Source of the DNA: Panorpa germanica
Taxonomy: Eukaryota; Arthropoda; Insecta; Mecoptera; Panorpidae
Length of the DNA: 64,000 nt
Direction of reading: 5' to 3'
Assembly: GCA_963678705.1 (NCBI GenBank)
Contig: OY783214.1
Location: forward strand, 6,634,001-6,698,000
In this document: one piece after another, positions 1-12,732 of the stretch
Position numbering within the stretch: position 1 is the stretch's first letter
How the letters are laid out: each line of letters opens with the position of its first letter
Notes under the pieces: generated by a model
Database searches by the model: none
Told to the model about the DNA's origin: nothing
Seen by the model: only the letters and a program-made list of their open reading frames with translations
Program-made: the position numbers and the translations under genes

Positions 1-1216
1 TACATATAATTAAAGAAGTCCTATCATTTGAACTCATTTATTGTCTATAGACTCTGAGTCAATTTGAACTGCATTCAAAGATATATTTGATTTTCTATGT
101 TAATTTCAATTAAATATTTGAATGGTGTTTGTATTTACCTGTGACATTTTCATTTCAAGGCACCCTGTAGTTAGTACGAACAGGACGTTCCAGCGGCTTC
201 TCTTTACTTATTCTCGACACCGGTTTTCTCTAATTAGAAATACTCATTTCAACAATCGAAGAATTCTACACATGTGTTGTGCATATTAAACACGTAATTA
301 AAACCGCTGACTGTATAAGGGTATCAGAAAGCAAGCAATGCGGTACGGTGTGGTGAGGGGTGGTGAGGGGAAGGTGCTGTACAGTTGTTTTCATATTTAT
401 GTCTAAATCAAAAGAAAAATAATAATAATTCTTAACCGCAACTGATTATTTTAATTGTAATTAATTATTTATTTACCTTTGTTGTTTTAAATTAGCTTTA
501 ATGAGAAAGTTAACATACCATCCAATGGTTCCCAAAGTTTGAAACAGTCTCGTTAAACTTAGTATATATATACAATATCAATTGGACCTCATTTTTTGAC
601 TCTACTCGTTTAACTGTTACGTAATTAATGTCTGAAGCTTGATCCAGACCAGTTCACTTATGACCACGTGTCACGTGGTTACTTAATTACATTTAAATTT
701 TATATTCGCACTTAATTTTCTTTTATAAATGTTCTATATGACATTGGATTTAAATGCCATTGTTTTTATAACTTTATAATTTATTATATCATCGTATTAC
801 GTTATTATTCTGTAACATAAAATCATTTTCTCTTAATCTGCAATTTTGTATAGCACACCACGTCTTCGTCTGGGATCTAGCGATCTCCACGTGCACTAGC
901 AGCACCAGCCTCAGCACTGCATAGGGAGGCCTTGTTATATAAGATTATGTTTATTTCTTCAATACCCTGAATATCCCACGATTCGACATCAGTATCAATA
1001 TCAAAACCAATTTAAAATAATAATGCAATAGATACTTTTTATATGGCATTTAAATTTAAGTAGATATAGCAATCTTACTACAAGAAAATGATCTATAAAT
1101 AAACTTAAAATCACGTAGAACTAATTGACTACTTATAAAGTACATATTCTACTTTCATTAATTTAAAATTTAATAATATATACATATTTTTAATCCTATA
1201 TTTTGTATTGTTTCAG
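1..1216. other. AT-rich non-coding stretch
   Basis: No gene recognised. It holds a small G-rich direct repeat (unit near GGTGAGGGG) at about 347-370 and a slightly GC-richer patch at 855-925. The last bases before 1216 form a good splice-acceptor-like pyrimidine tract ending in CAG. Confidence 0.6.
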
Positions 1217-1244
1217 GTCTCAGATCATAATGGAGTCATTCATG
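1217..1244 (+). other. Candidate 28-nt initiator exon
   Basis: A T-rich tract ending TTTCAG (to 1216) is followed by 28 nt containing ATG at 1230-1232, then GTGAGT at 1245-1250, a near-consensus donor. Read from the ATG the exon would encode Met-Glu-Ser-Phe-Met and stop exactly in phase at the donor. Such short start exons occur in insect genes with long first introns. No following exon was identified, so this may be a chance pairing of splice-like sites in AT-rich DNA. Confidence 0.18.
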
Positions 1245-3041
1245 GTGAGTCTTTTTAATACCTATAAGACATTTTAGGAATTGTAAATTTTTAATCAAAC
1301 TTGTGTGTTACTTCTGAAATCAAAGACTTTTATTTTAGTAATTGACATACACATTAAATCAACTTAAACTTAAATCATATTATCATACCTGAAATCAAAG
1401 AAACGATATTTAAAGTAACTTAACATTATGGTTAATTAATTAAATTTCCCCACTCTCTTTCTAATTCATTGTTAAATCATGTTGAAATACAGATAGCGTC
1501 ACTATGGACAAATCAATATGATTTTTAAATAGTACCACTCTTCAAACAATATGTGTCAAAATTTCATGACATTCCGACCATTAATTTAACATTTCAGTGG
1601 TTTTAGTGTAATTTTCAATTTCAATTTTCAAAACAATAAAAAAATCTGAATTTCGTGTGTTGAACTTGTATCGAACAAGAGATTTTTTCGCGCGAATTTT
1701 AAATACGCTTACATTTATACGATTCGTGTTACAGGAAAAATAACGCTCGGTGATTTAAAAATAACGTTTAGCAAACTCATAAAAGAACGACTTTTATTTG
1801 AATCCCACAATAAGGAGAACCTTTTAAAATACGAAATATCACGATTATTAAATTTTTAAGTTCGCCACTGTGTTCTTGCTTCTTATCGGGTTCTACTCGC
1901 ACGATGTACTCGCACCGAGAACATGCGATGTATCGATTAATGTCAGAGACCGCGATTTACTGATTACGTCTCAATTATTTAAAGGCTTCATTAATGTTGT
2001 GACGGCTCTAACTTATGTTATTATATTATGTGGTTACCATATTTATTCTCGTTTTGTTTATGTTCATTTAATATCATAATAATAAAATAGTACAAGCAAG
2101 ATAGGTGAATTAAGAGCAAAATGTAACTCTTATGGTGCTTACTTTATGAAGATCTTTTTTTATACTGTATAAGAAGCATTACATATATATATGTACTACA
2201 TATTCCCAAGCTGCAAACTATATATTACAAACATGTAATTTATTTAATTGCAAAATATAATTTCAGTAATTTAATAACACTAATAAAATATATAACCCAG
2301 CTACCATATAGGGTATATAATAAAAATGTTGACAATCTTATTATATTCACCATCATAAATTATTGTCATTGTGGAATCATCAGTGCCGTAACTGTATAAA
2401 ATATTGAAAACAATAAGAATTTTATCTTAAAACTGACTCATCATAAATATACTCCTTCCCATGTTTCTATGGTCCAGCAATGTTCGACCGCTTCTGGAAT
2501 TTAGAATATATCTTGGCGAAATAACATTAGAATTTAATAGGTCGACAAGTGCCCAATCAACTGGTAAATAAAGTACTATTGAACACTGCAAACAAACAAC
2601 CTTGTGCGCTTCTGATCACCGAGATCATGTTATTCTCATCACGCGCCTGACTTCTGTAATTCTGTTTGTTCTTTCAACTTAACGCCAATTCTAAATAATC
2701 AATTAATTCCCGACCAGTTTTTAGTCATACTCGCGGTCTTAATGTCGCGCTGTTGTTGCACAGAACCGCGCCTTTCTTTGTGACATTGTATTTCAAGTCT
2801 AGATTTGTTTTTATACTTCCAACTCAACAAATATTACTTTGTGTTGTTTACTTGAAACTTGAAAGGATATATCCACAACGACCAGTTCAAGCTTTTAGGT
2901 CATGAAGTGGTTTATATTTTACAAAAATGGTAGGTTTATACAATGACTGGAAACCTAGTCTAGCAAACAAGTTGGAATAGATGTAAGTAGGTAACAAATA
3001 GGTACAAGAATTAATTTATAGCATTCTAACTATAAATAAGA
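1245..3041. other. AT-rich non-coding stretch
   Basis: No gene, RNA or convincing transposon was recognised. An open frame of 69 codons near 1870-2079 has no visible domain and is treated as chance. Confidence 0.55.
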
Positions 3042-3112
3042 ACGGCACAGTGGTCTAGAGCACTTGTGCTTGATATTAGACTGCTACATCTTTTATTTCG
3101 ATCACTATTTCA
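3042..3112 (+). mobile_element. SINE-1 fragment (tRNA-derived head)
   Basis: The start (ACGGCACAGTGG, then CTAGAGC) matches the head of the complete SINE at 22988-23264, including the region of its A-box-like motif. The B-box position is decayed to TTTCGATCAC. Only the head is visible; no poly-A tail or TSD was found. It is an old truncated copy. Confidence 0.5.
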
Positions 3113-5552
3113 AATTTCAATCAAATTTTATAATCAAAGCATAAGAGAAAATACTGGAACACCCAACCAATTTGAGCAGCTGTCTAATGTCCAATAATTC
3201 CGTAGTACGCAGACTAAAAAAGAAAGTACCTCAGGACCTATTAACCAACTAATCAGAATCTAGGGTCCATTGAAATTGAGGGATGAGTCGATGGGCACAT
3301 CCCGCGTAAGACACTTTATTATTTTTACACACCTATCACTGAATGTCCTCTAAACAGAACAAATTGTAATAATCTATAGTAATCAAATAAAAAAAATATA
3401 TATTTTCCGGGTTTGGTTGTTATAAAAGTTAATTTATTTATCCGCTCTCTTAGTCACTATAAATAAAGCCTCGTTTCATAATTTTCTCCATGCCTTCCAA
3501 TTTCGATAGGTCTTTCTCCACTTGCTGTGGATCATCCTCTCAGTCTTCCACTTCCATGAGTTCTCTTCCATGGGGTTCTTAGCCGTACCTGTTGAAGTCT
3601 TTTCCTTCAAATTTCCGTCACAACGTCGATTTTTAATAACTGCCATATATTTCCATATTTATTCTCATTCTCCACTTTCAGCATATTTCTCACAAATTTT
3701 TCCTTCTCTTTCTTTTCCTCAAAGAATTGACAAGCATAATCTCAAGTATTAAATTCACTTTACACTAGGATAATTTACTTCTCATTTTTTCGATTACTTC
3801 TTTTGAGAAGAGCACAATACTTCTTTCGACATTTATCCTCTGTCCTTTGCAAGTTTCAAATATTCCAAAATAATTTTTTTTGGATTTGAATGTAAAGATA
3901 AAGTATCTTTTTGTTAAATTTGTCAAATGTTAATCTACAGTTTTAGGAAGGACAAATTATTATTATATTAACAATAGGTAAAAAGAAAGTCTTATTAAGT
4001 TTGTGTGAACATGCGGTAAACCACAAATAGAAATACCTAGATAATGATAATATGGTGCACGGCTTAAAATATTAAAATTACTAAAAATAGAATAGATACA
4101 CTAATATCATGTTTTACGTTATTGTAAAAATAAGTACTTACCCAGAAGGGCTTTGGTATGGTATTTTGAGTAGGGAAACCTAATACTGTTGTCGAGTGAG
4201 TAGTTTGATTTGCAACCCGACACTATTTCGTCTGTTTACCTCAACAATATATAACAGTATAGTTACTAATAAAGTAGCCTATCCATTCGCCAGCTGTGAT
4301 CTCAGCGGGCTCAAAAATCTCCCTTGTCAAACATTCTTTGTTCAATAGTTTCCCAAAATGACCCGCTGCTATGTTTGCCCTAATCTGTCTTCAACATGAA
4401 GTGAGCTAATCTCGACAGGTAATCATATTTCAAAAAGAGATTATCCCCAATTGAAAAGAATTACAAAATAATAGTAAAGCAATGGTTTTTGTAGTTAAGA
4501 TAATCACTTGTTTTGTTCAAAATAATTCAATACACAAAAAAACACTTTTCAAATTTAATAGAAATTTCAAACAAAGATTTATTATCAGTAGGCGGTCTAT
4601 AGTAACACTGAAACTAAATTTTTTGCTTGAAAAACTTTTAAAATGAAATGACAATTTGAATTCATCTGACATTTTGTAACTAATCGCTGACGTTGGATGT
4701 CCACAACGCTTTGTCGGATGCGAAACGTATTATTTAGGTGTACCATGTTTCGAAGGGAAGTACTTTGCTGCAGTTGATGGGCAATGCGATGCAATGGGCT
4801 GCAATGTGCTGTGCATCATTCATATTATATTTTTGTTTTAGTTATCTCTAAACCTGTCGACCTGTCAGTCTGTCAACTAATCCAAAATTGATAAACGAAT
4901 TTGGCGCAACCGGTAACAGACAGCTCCATGGTTTATATTCAATATTATTAAAACGAATATCACACGTTGTTCTTTTCAATTTTTCATTTATTTTAGTTAT
5001 TAATTGCCTTCCGGTTCTTCTATACGTATTTAATATTCTTTGCGAGGTGTGGATATAAAATAACGAGACTGATGTTACTTCAAATGAAGTACGCATGAGC
5101 TAAAGGTGTACGACCGACAGCTATACAGCATAAACCCTTCTAATTTTAATGTCCTTCAAGTTTAATGATCATTCTTATTTTATTAATCGTGAGTGAAAAC
5201 GAGAACTTTGAAAAAAGTGTTTTAGATTAATAGTGTGTAAACAAGAAGCATATTCAATGCGTCTGAATTTGCTTTAAGGTAAATATCACACGCAACATGT
5301 TCTTCGTTATATTAATTTAAGTACTCTTATTACGTTCAGGTGCACGTATAAATAAGACGGTTGACTTACGATACAACAATAACTATATACAACATAAATC
5401 AATATATAAAAAAGTAGAATGAAATGCTTTAAAATTAATGTAACAATCTAGAACTAAAACAGGAATACCTCTTACTTCCCCTCTACTTCCTATAATAATG
5501 TTTTAATTAGATCGTTTACTGTTATTGCCTATTGTTAAATTAGTTACTTCCG
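3113..5552. other. AT-rich non-coding stretch
   Basis: Nothing firmly identified. The reverse strand of 3480-3860 is purine-rich and could be a decayed LINE coding piece, but no motif supports it. Short inverted CAGCGGG/CCCGCTG words lie at about 4301 and 4363. An 82-codon reverse frame at 4848-5096 shows no known domain. Confidence 0.5.
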
Positions 5553-5575
5553 ACACACACACACACACACACACA
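5553..5575. repeat. (AC)n microsatellite
   Basis: About 11 uninterrupted AC dinucleotides. Confidence 0.95.
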
Positions 5576-6889
5576 TAAATAATCAGTGTGCAATGATAGT
5601 AAGCAATAAATTTAATTTATTACTACCTGTATAATTTTGTTAAGAGATTATTTTTTTAATTTAACGCCTGGTCAGTTTCGTTGTTAGATATTTTTAGTTT
5701 AAAAAACTAAATTTTCCATTTAAAGTAAGCGTTCATGGGTCTACATATGTTGAATGGAATGATATGTGAAAGGGAAGGAAGTATGATGGCAAACCGAACA
5801 CTATTCAAAGCTGGCACGAGTGGTGCAATATCCACGGATATACCTCACGAATATTCGCATACCATCACAGCTACAATCTAAACGGCTATCTTCTTGTTTT
5901 AGACAATAAATTTGCACTGTAAACTTTCCACTAAGTTCAACGGCAATTCAATTTTAAACAGCTGCAATTATTTGCTAAATTAATTCTTCCTTATATTTTT
6001 CATAAAATTCATAATATACACAACTTTTACAGCTGGCTGTACACATTGTAATAGAGGCAAGGTGTTCAGGCTGTCATTAAGCTTACTCCGTGATCAAACA
6101 CTTAATAAAATAATAGATTCTTTTAATACAAAACAATTTTTTTGTTCGTTGCCGACACGTTTGTTCTTTGCCGTCCAATCCGTTCAAGTCATCGATAAAC
6201 TTGTATTTCAATATGTATCCATCAAAATTATCAATACCAGTATATTTAATCAATCATTCGATCTATCTTTTATTTTATTTAATGTTGTTCACACCAAATT
6301 GTTTTCTATCCTTCGTAGTTAATTATATATTAGATATTATTAACGGGTGTTAAAAGAGACGGAGCAATCACTAACGTTAAGTAGAAAATACAAAATGGCC
6401 TCCAGCTGATAAACAAAGATGTAGGAAAGTTAATTGAATTTAAATTCTTAAGCCAGTGTTGGAGGAACTGACATATTTAACATTTTGAAGTATCATAGTT
6501 TTGTACTTCTTTTAAAGGCGAATGAACATAAGTAGACACATTTTACTGAGTTTTATCTTGAAATTGCCAACCATGGTAACGGGGTGACTAGAATATACCA
6601 CATTGTCTTAAAATTAACTTGATCTAAATTTTAAAAGTTTAAAAAAATCGGCTATATAGTTTATTCAAAATGCTTTTCTCTAAATTTACAATTCTGTACG
6701 CCGTGCCTTTCATTAAATTGCTGTTAGGATTACTATAGTTCTTTAACATGCATTTATTAAAATCTCAAGTACCCCATGTCTCGTGTCCCGTGTCGAACTA
6801 TGAACTCGTAGTTCCCCGTGTCCAAGAATCGTCACAGTTCCTAGTAACTCAAAAATGTGCAAATGTCTTTGCCTACAGCCTACTCCAAA
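5576..6889. other. AT-rich non-coding stretch
   Basis: No gene recognised. Overlapping forward frames at 6062-6353 are low-complexity and look spurious. Short CGTGTC-containing repeats occur at 6780-6825. Confidence 0.55.
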
Positions 6890-7706
6890 CGATGCAGTTA
6901 ACGTTTGATTGAAATGCTTGCCTCCAACGTGTGAGTCAAATATAGGAAGATTGACATGGCAAGTTTCCTGCTACACGGTGGAACGAATGTTTGATTCGAA
7001 TTTTCAAGTAACGACACAAGTAGTCGAGAGCATTGATGCTTTATTCTGACTACTACGTCTCCGGGTTTGTTCCCCGGGCCAGAATTATATTATCTGGGTT
7101 TGTTAACAATCAGATTTAATTGGTTATGTGCAACCATAATCATGAATATGAAAAAAAGAAAAAATCGATAAAGAAAATAGACAGAGGAATAAAAACGAAA
7201 AAGAAGAACAGCTTCATAAAAAGAAATGAATTATAGTTGAAAGAATAGAAGAGTAGAAATATACAATTGGTAGACAAAGAAAAAATGCTATTAGAAGAAA
7301 GATTTAGAGAATGCAATGGGTGTCATCATAGTGGAGGCGATGTATCAGATCGTGATGCAGTTATTGTTGAAATAGAAAAAGGTGAATAATAGAAGGAAAC
7401 AAAGATTTAAGATTTTTAAATAGAATAAGTGAAATAAACTGAAAAAAATAGAAAATTAAAAGTTGTATAGATTATGTCCTATAAAATGAATTATATATTA
7501 GTTTAAGTGCTAATAACTCAATAGTTGATGCACTATAAATAAATATAAAAAAAGAACTTCAAGTATCCTTCCAAAGTTGAACGATTAGTGCAGCAATGCT
7601 TGACATGTGGATCAAATGTGGGGGTAGAAAAATCTCTATTAACGCGAGTCGAAAGATCGACAACAGTCTGAACTTCTTCTAACGTAAACGTTAGTTCCAG
7701 CATTGG
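6890..7706 (+). repeat. R1 dispersed repeat, copy 1 (split by a SINE-1 insertion)
   Basis: Positions 6890-7010 and 7558-7706 match, in the same order, the reverse complement of 48600-48917. The two halves are contiguous in that second copy but separated here by the 547-bp insertion 7011-7557. Both strands of R1 keep partly open frames. On the forward strand the second copy reads residues such as LASNVGVSTWQVSY with a partial match here. On the opposite strand both copies share DPHV.HCCTNR. I do not recognise the family, and copy 1 has stops in both readings. It may be a decayed transposon coding segment. Confidence 0.6.
7011..7557 (+). mobile_element. SINE-1-headed insertion with TSD, inside R1
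   Basis: The insertion is flanked by TTCAAGTA at 7003-7010 and 7558-7565. It begins ACGACACAAGTAGTCGAGAG, as the complete SINE at 22988 does, has a decayed B box (GGTTTGTTCC, 7074-7083), then the shared TTATCTGGGTTTG stretch. After about 7150 it continues into purine-rich sequence not clearly shared with the 277-bp copy and ends in an A-rich tail (ATAAATATAAAAAAAG). At 547 bp it is about twice the other copy, so it could be a longer subfamily, a SINE-LINE chimera or a SINE with a secondary insertion. It is non-coding; pol III transcription from the tRNA-like head is inferred from the family type. Confidence 0.7.
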
Positions 7707-9106
7707 CCACACGAATGAATGCGCTTTCGTAGCTCTGCCTGATGTCTCGCTATGCCTGGGTAGAAGTACAAATATAACTAACATTACCATAAATCTATAA
7801 ACCAATAATTTTAATTATTAGAAATACGTAATTAAACATAGATTTGATCATTGTTGACATTATTTAAAAGTAAGTAGTAAATCAAATAATATTAATTAAC
7901 ATTTACAACATTAATGAATTCAAATTATCTGTCAGAGAAAGTTCAGTTCGGTTGATACGAGTATTTCATCATAAGTAATATTTTAAATTAGTAATAAAAG
8001 CCTTGGTAATAAACACACACACACACACTGAGTAATGCTGCACATTCTAAGAATAGTCTGAATTATGTGATTAGTCGAATCAGTCAGTGTTGTCAGAAGT
8101 AAATTATTACTAAAAATTAATCGTGATTTATTACCTATAAGCAAAGTAATTTATTTAATTTTTTTTACGTCATTATTTGTATATAAATTTCTCAATTTAC
8201 TTCTTGTATTCAAGGCACAAAGTTGCGTAAACCAGTAATAATTAATTATGGTTTAGCAATTAATATCCTTGTTTATTTTATAAATTAACTAGTTTGTACT
8301 TTATAATAGCTTCTGTTTCTGGAATTTTAATTTCAAGCTCATTGAATTTCAAGTCTTTTGAATTAATTATACTTGCATATCTTTTATACGAACACAATTC
8401 TTTAACGAATAGAAAAAAGGCAAAAAAATTCTAGTACATTTATTGTTAGCGCTATTTCTTCAATCCAGACCTAACCATGACATCATGCAAGGTAACAGCG
8501 GTGTCTATAAATAAAGTCTACCAACATGATGTATTTGTGTTTTATATCATACGATTCAATAAAGCAATGAAAGTAAATCCCATAAAGTTATTATAAAGTA
8601 ATAATTACTTAAGATATTACATATAAAAGAAATTCACGTAATTACTTAGCGTAATTAACTGCGTAAGTACAAAGCCCCCACAAGTTGATTTAACAGCGAC
8701 ACGTCAGCAAGTGATTAATGTATACAAATTTGAGCTGAATGATTTATTTATTTATTTAATGTTTTACTATAACCTGTCTCGACTTTGATCCGCCATCAAA
8801 CATCACCACCAACACTAGCAGCAGCACCAGCACCAACAGCAGCAGCTAACATTCACATCAACCATGTCTTACATAATACATAATATACTTATGTAGTTGA
8901 CATCAAATAAACTCTCTTTCATCTCGAGTAATGTTTGCTTTTCAATTTATAATTTAAGCTCAAAGCAAAAAGCGGTATTTCACTTCAAACGATAATCTGT
9001 TTATACAATCAAATTCTATTTTACTAACAGGCATTAATTTTATTAAATGCAAATGAATGTACCAATCTACACCAATCCAATCCGTTAAAAACTTTTATAT
9101 ATGAAT
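7707..9106. other. AT-rich non-coding stretch
   Basis: No gene recognised. It contains an (AC)n run at 8013-8028 and an imperfect AGC/ACC trinucleotide array at about 8800-8846. Confidence 0.55.
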
Positions 9107-9512
9107 CTAAAGTACCGGCCACACCAGTATGACATCAACATGCGACATTCAACTTTCATATATTTTCATTCATAATTTAATGTTTTGTAGTACTAATATG
9201 AGAGTACTAAATGTTTAAAACATTTCTATTCCTAACCAATGTGATATTCATATAGATATATACATTTTTTATTACTTTGCTATATTCAAATAATTTCAAT
9301 GTCTGCCAGTCTAATCCTTTGTAGACTCACTATTTGCTTTTGTATTATCGCACATGATATACGAAACTAAAGCTACTTAACTTAGCATAAAGGAATTTGA
9401 AGTATCGACAAAATATGTCGATGTATTTAGTTACAAGTTATTTCGATTTGGACGTGTTGTGCAACTTTCTCCAACAAATGCTGAATGTCGCACTGATGTG
9501 AACTGCGCTTAA
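9107..9512 (+). mobile_element. MITE-B copy 1 (inverted-repeat element)
   Basis: The left end (CACACCAGTATGACATCAAC, then ATGCGACATTCAAC) matches the left ends at 41169 and 63021. The right end, reverse-complemented, reads TTCACATCAGTGCGACATTC and continues into a segment (TTGTTGGAGAAAGTTGCACA) also seen at 11615. The two ends are imperfect inverted repeats of about 25 bp around GTGCGACAT. The interior is AT-rich and non-coding. The superfamily is not assigned and no clear TSD was found. Confidence 0.6.
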
Positions 9513-10246
9513 TACTCGTATTTCCCAGAATTGAAATGTAAATAAACTATTATGCAGTTATTAAGTAGTATAAAACGCCGACTTAAAAAAATAAAGGTTA
9601 ATTTGGGTGATGACAATTCCCATATGTCAGTTATGTTTTTACCATACAATAATATTCCAACATGACACAGCTGTAGGTAAGATATATACAACATGGTCGG
9701 GTTTTATTTGAGGCAGAAATAACAACTTAAAAACGTCAGACGGGATGGATTCGGAGGAATTAGTTCAAAGAAAATTGTACTAAAATTGGAAGTGATGGCT
9801 ACTCTAAAACCACGTAATGTTCTTCGTTGGCTATAACAATGCCCGATATTATTAACCTTAATATTCCAATGGGATCTGGTGCGCTTTTAAACATGGTGCA
9901 CTTTCGCACTTACGCTGAACAGTATAAGAAATATGATATAGAATATTTGAAACGGAAAAAGTCTGTGAGCCACATTGTCGCAAATTTTTAAACCTCATCT
10001 TTCTATACTTCGCTACTAATTGTTTAAATACAATAAATTTATCTATCCTTTTTTATAAGAAACTTATAGAAATGCGGAGATTTATTTATAAAGAGATTAA
10101 CACTTCATTTTAGATCCTTTAAACTTGTCCCTATTTTAATTCTTCTAGTGCTAACAGCTGTCCTCTTTCATCCAGAATTAATTTGTTTATAATAATTTAA
10201 ATGGCTTTCTAAACGTCACATGCAAATGTGGTGAAGGGGTCTTCAA
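9513..10246. other. AT-rich non-coding stretch
   Basis: Nothing identified apart from one TACTCGTA octamer directly at 9513-9520. Confidence 0.55.
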
Positions 10247-10440
10247 AGTGTGACAAGATATGACACGAATAGTAGGGAATTCATAAGCTTGGTGACGTCA
10301 CATGTAAACTAAAATTCGACTCGCAAGGAAAAGAAAAAAACAAGATGAAAAACAAATTAAGATTTTTTTTTCTGTTTTTCTAATATGTGACGTCACAAGA
10401 GAGGAAGGTAATACACAATGTGTGACAAGATGTGACAAAG
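10247..10440. repeat. Nested direct and inverted repeats with two perfect TGACGTCA palindromes
   Basis: TGACGTCA occurs at 10293-10300 and 10388-10395 within longer inverted copies (TTGGTGACGTCACATGTAA and the complement of TAATATGTGACGTCACAAG). Outside them lie direct copies of GTGTGACAAGATRTGACA at about 10248-10266 and 10419-10438. Either this is a small inverted-repeat mobile element or a paired binding site: TGACGTCA is the consensus for CREB/ATF-type bZIP dimers. The geometry is seen in the sequence; any function is inference. Confidence 0.5.
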
Positions 10441-11584
10441 CAGACATAAAATTTTTGGATTGATGTTCTTAAATATTCTTAAAGATTACCCTCCGATTAA
10501 AAAATGATTTATACTTTAATGAAAGTAAACTTCAGACAAGACAAACCATAATAATACGGCTATATGATGTCAGCGGCAACTCTTTACAACTAAAGAACAG
10601 AAAAACAACATTTCAAACTCCTTAAACATGTCGGTTGTCGTGATTTGAATGAAAGGTTTAAACTCAAAACAACATTTTGACATGTGAGAAGTCATAGCCA
10701 TAGTTTGGTTTGGTTTATATAAGACATTAAATATCCTAATAGAATAGTAGACATATACTGGGTGAAGAAGTGGGTAAGTGGAAGGGGAAGGGAGATATAG
10801 AAACGGACGGACAAATGTACACAATCATATTAGATGTCTGATGTCTGATGTCTGCTGTCACGTCAATCCACGTCCGTCCTCCGGTAAATTAATGAATACA
10901 CTTTGACAGCAACTTCTACACAAGAACAAAATTATATTCAATTTCATATTATGAGTGAGTACATATAGGTTGATTCAATAGAATAGTGAAGCCTATTCAT
11001 TCGTTCATTCATTGATTTTATAATAGACACGAATACAATAAACAATTATATCTTTATGTACAATAGTTGTCGTCTATGAATTTTGATGAAATTTTAATTT
11101 GGTAATGTCATAGGATCATTGTCTTACTTTTTGCTTAAATTCTGAGAAAATAAAGTTTGTCAAATTTATTTTAGTCCCAATTTTAAGGCAACCATATTTC
11201 AGCGAATTTTGGCCGGAATTAAACGCGCTATTATACGCTTTACCTATCCGAACCCTGTAAATCTAATGAACTCGCACACTGCAAACAACAAAGCCGTCCG
11301 AATCGATTATCAGCTAATTTTAACCAAGCGTATACATGGAAGGGACTAAACGAATACACTTGAATACGGTGATTTGAAAGAGAATGCAATAGTCTTTTTC
11401 ATAACAGTAGTGTATCGATAAAAATTAAAGTAAAAGTTTGCTTTCATGATAAATTCTGTTAGTGCAAAACAACTCCAATACATTATGTGACACAACACAT
11501 GCAAAGCCACAGGGGTTGGCGTGCTTTCAAAGTTCTAGTCGCTCAACCAAGCCGCTGATAGGGCAACAGGCCTAAGTTATTGTC
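10441..11584. other. AT-rich non-coding stretch
   Basis: No gene recognised. A short GATGTCT triplication is present at 10834-10854. Confidence 0.55.
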
Positions 11585-11667
11585 TAATGTATGGTACAGA
11601 CAGGTGCGACATAAAACATTTGTTGTAAGAAGTTGTACAACACGTCCACACTAGTGCGATATGCAAC
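11585..11667. mobile_element. MITE-B fragment
   Basis: It begins GTACAGACAGGTGCGACATA, nearly identical to 63031-63050, and continues into the TTGTTG/GTTGTACAACACGTCC segment known from the right ends of other copies. It then meets a second end-like word (CACACTAGTGCGATATG). It looks like an internally deleted copy in which two ends are almost joined. Confidence 0.5.
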
Positions 11668-12732
11668 TTAATACTTCGGAATCTTTGATATTTCGAACGA
11701 ATTCCTTTAACCTGCATTAGAAAAAAATATTTAACAATAGACCATTCTTGACAGCGGTTGACGAGGGTCTATTTGAATCTATTATAAGCCCGAGTTCACT
11801 TTCCCGCTTTCAAGCTAGCAAGTACACATATGTTCTTAACTACATATTACACTATTTATTCTCAATATTTCAGCTTTGCTAAAATGACATAGCTCTGAGG
11901 CTTCTGTGATCTTGGACTAATAGAAGTTACAATATAATAAAGATTCACATAGGTGCAAAATTACATAACTTATACAGAACAATGGAAAATATTCAACTAC
12001 CGTTTGACATAAACCCCCCTCCCTCCCACTCTTGCAAGTAGCATGTAACTAATGCACTTGCACATTAAACACGAACGCAATTATATTATTTAATGCGTAT
12101 CTTATTAACAATAAAGCTATATTCAAAAAATGACAAGACAAATTAGTCACATACTCGACCAATCAAATCAAATCAAATTAACCATTACACGAATGGCTCG
12201 TCTCGCTAACTACATCTCATAATTTACTGCAGCTTCTGACCTGCACTGCACTGCACTGCAAATGCAATGTGCAGTAACGGGAACATGATTGAAACATACT
12301 TTTCCAACGTTACATAAATCTTATTTGCATATAATTCTTATAACTAATTTGCGACTTTATGCAAAGTAATGTAAATGTTGAAAATGTAGAAGTAGAGTTT
12401 CATAAATCTACATTATTAATGAATTATAACTTCACTGGCTGGAAAATAAATGGCTGTCTTCAGTTGCACCATTCTATTCCATGTTTAACCAAGTAAAATA
12501 AAGAACTTTATGGATATGGATATAAGATGATAGTTCTTTTTGTAGTATGGATGCAGAAAAGTAATTGATCATTTATCAAGACAACCTGACAGAAACTTTC
12601 AAAAATGTAATTTCCTGCAACTGGTTTGCAATTCCCAGCAAACATTTAATAACTATTTTAAAATATCTTTTGCTAGGAATGTTTCAAAGAATATTTTATC
12701 TCTATAATGAAATATGTTTCCTCAGTTGTAAT
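11668..12732. other. AT-rich non-coding stretch
   Basis: No gene recognised. A CTGCA pentamer repeats at 12241-12260. Confidence 0.55.
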
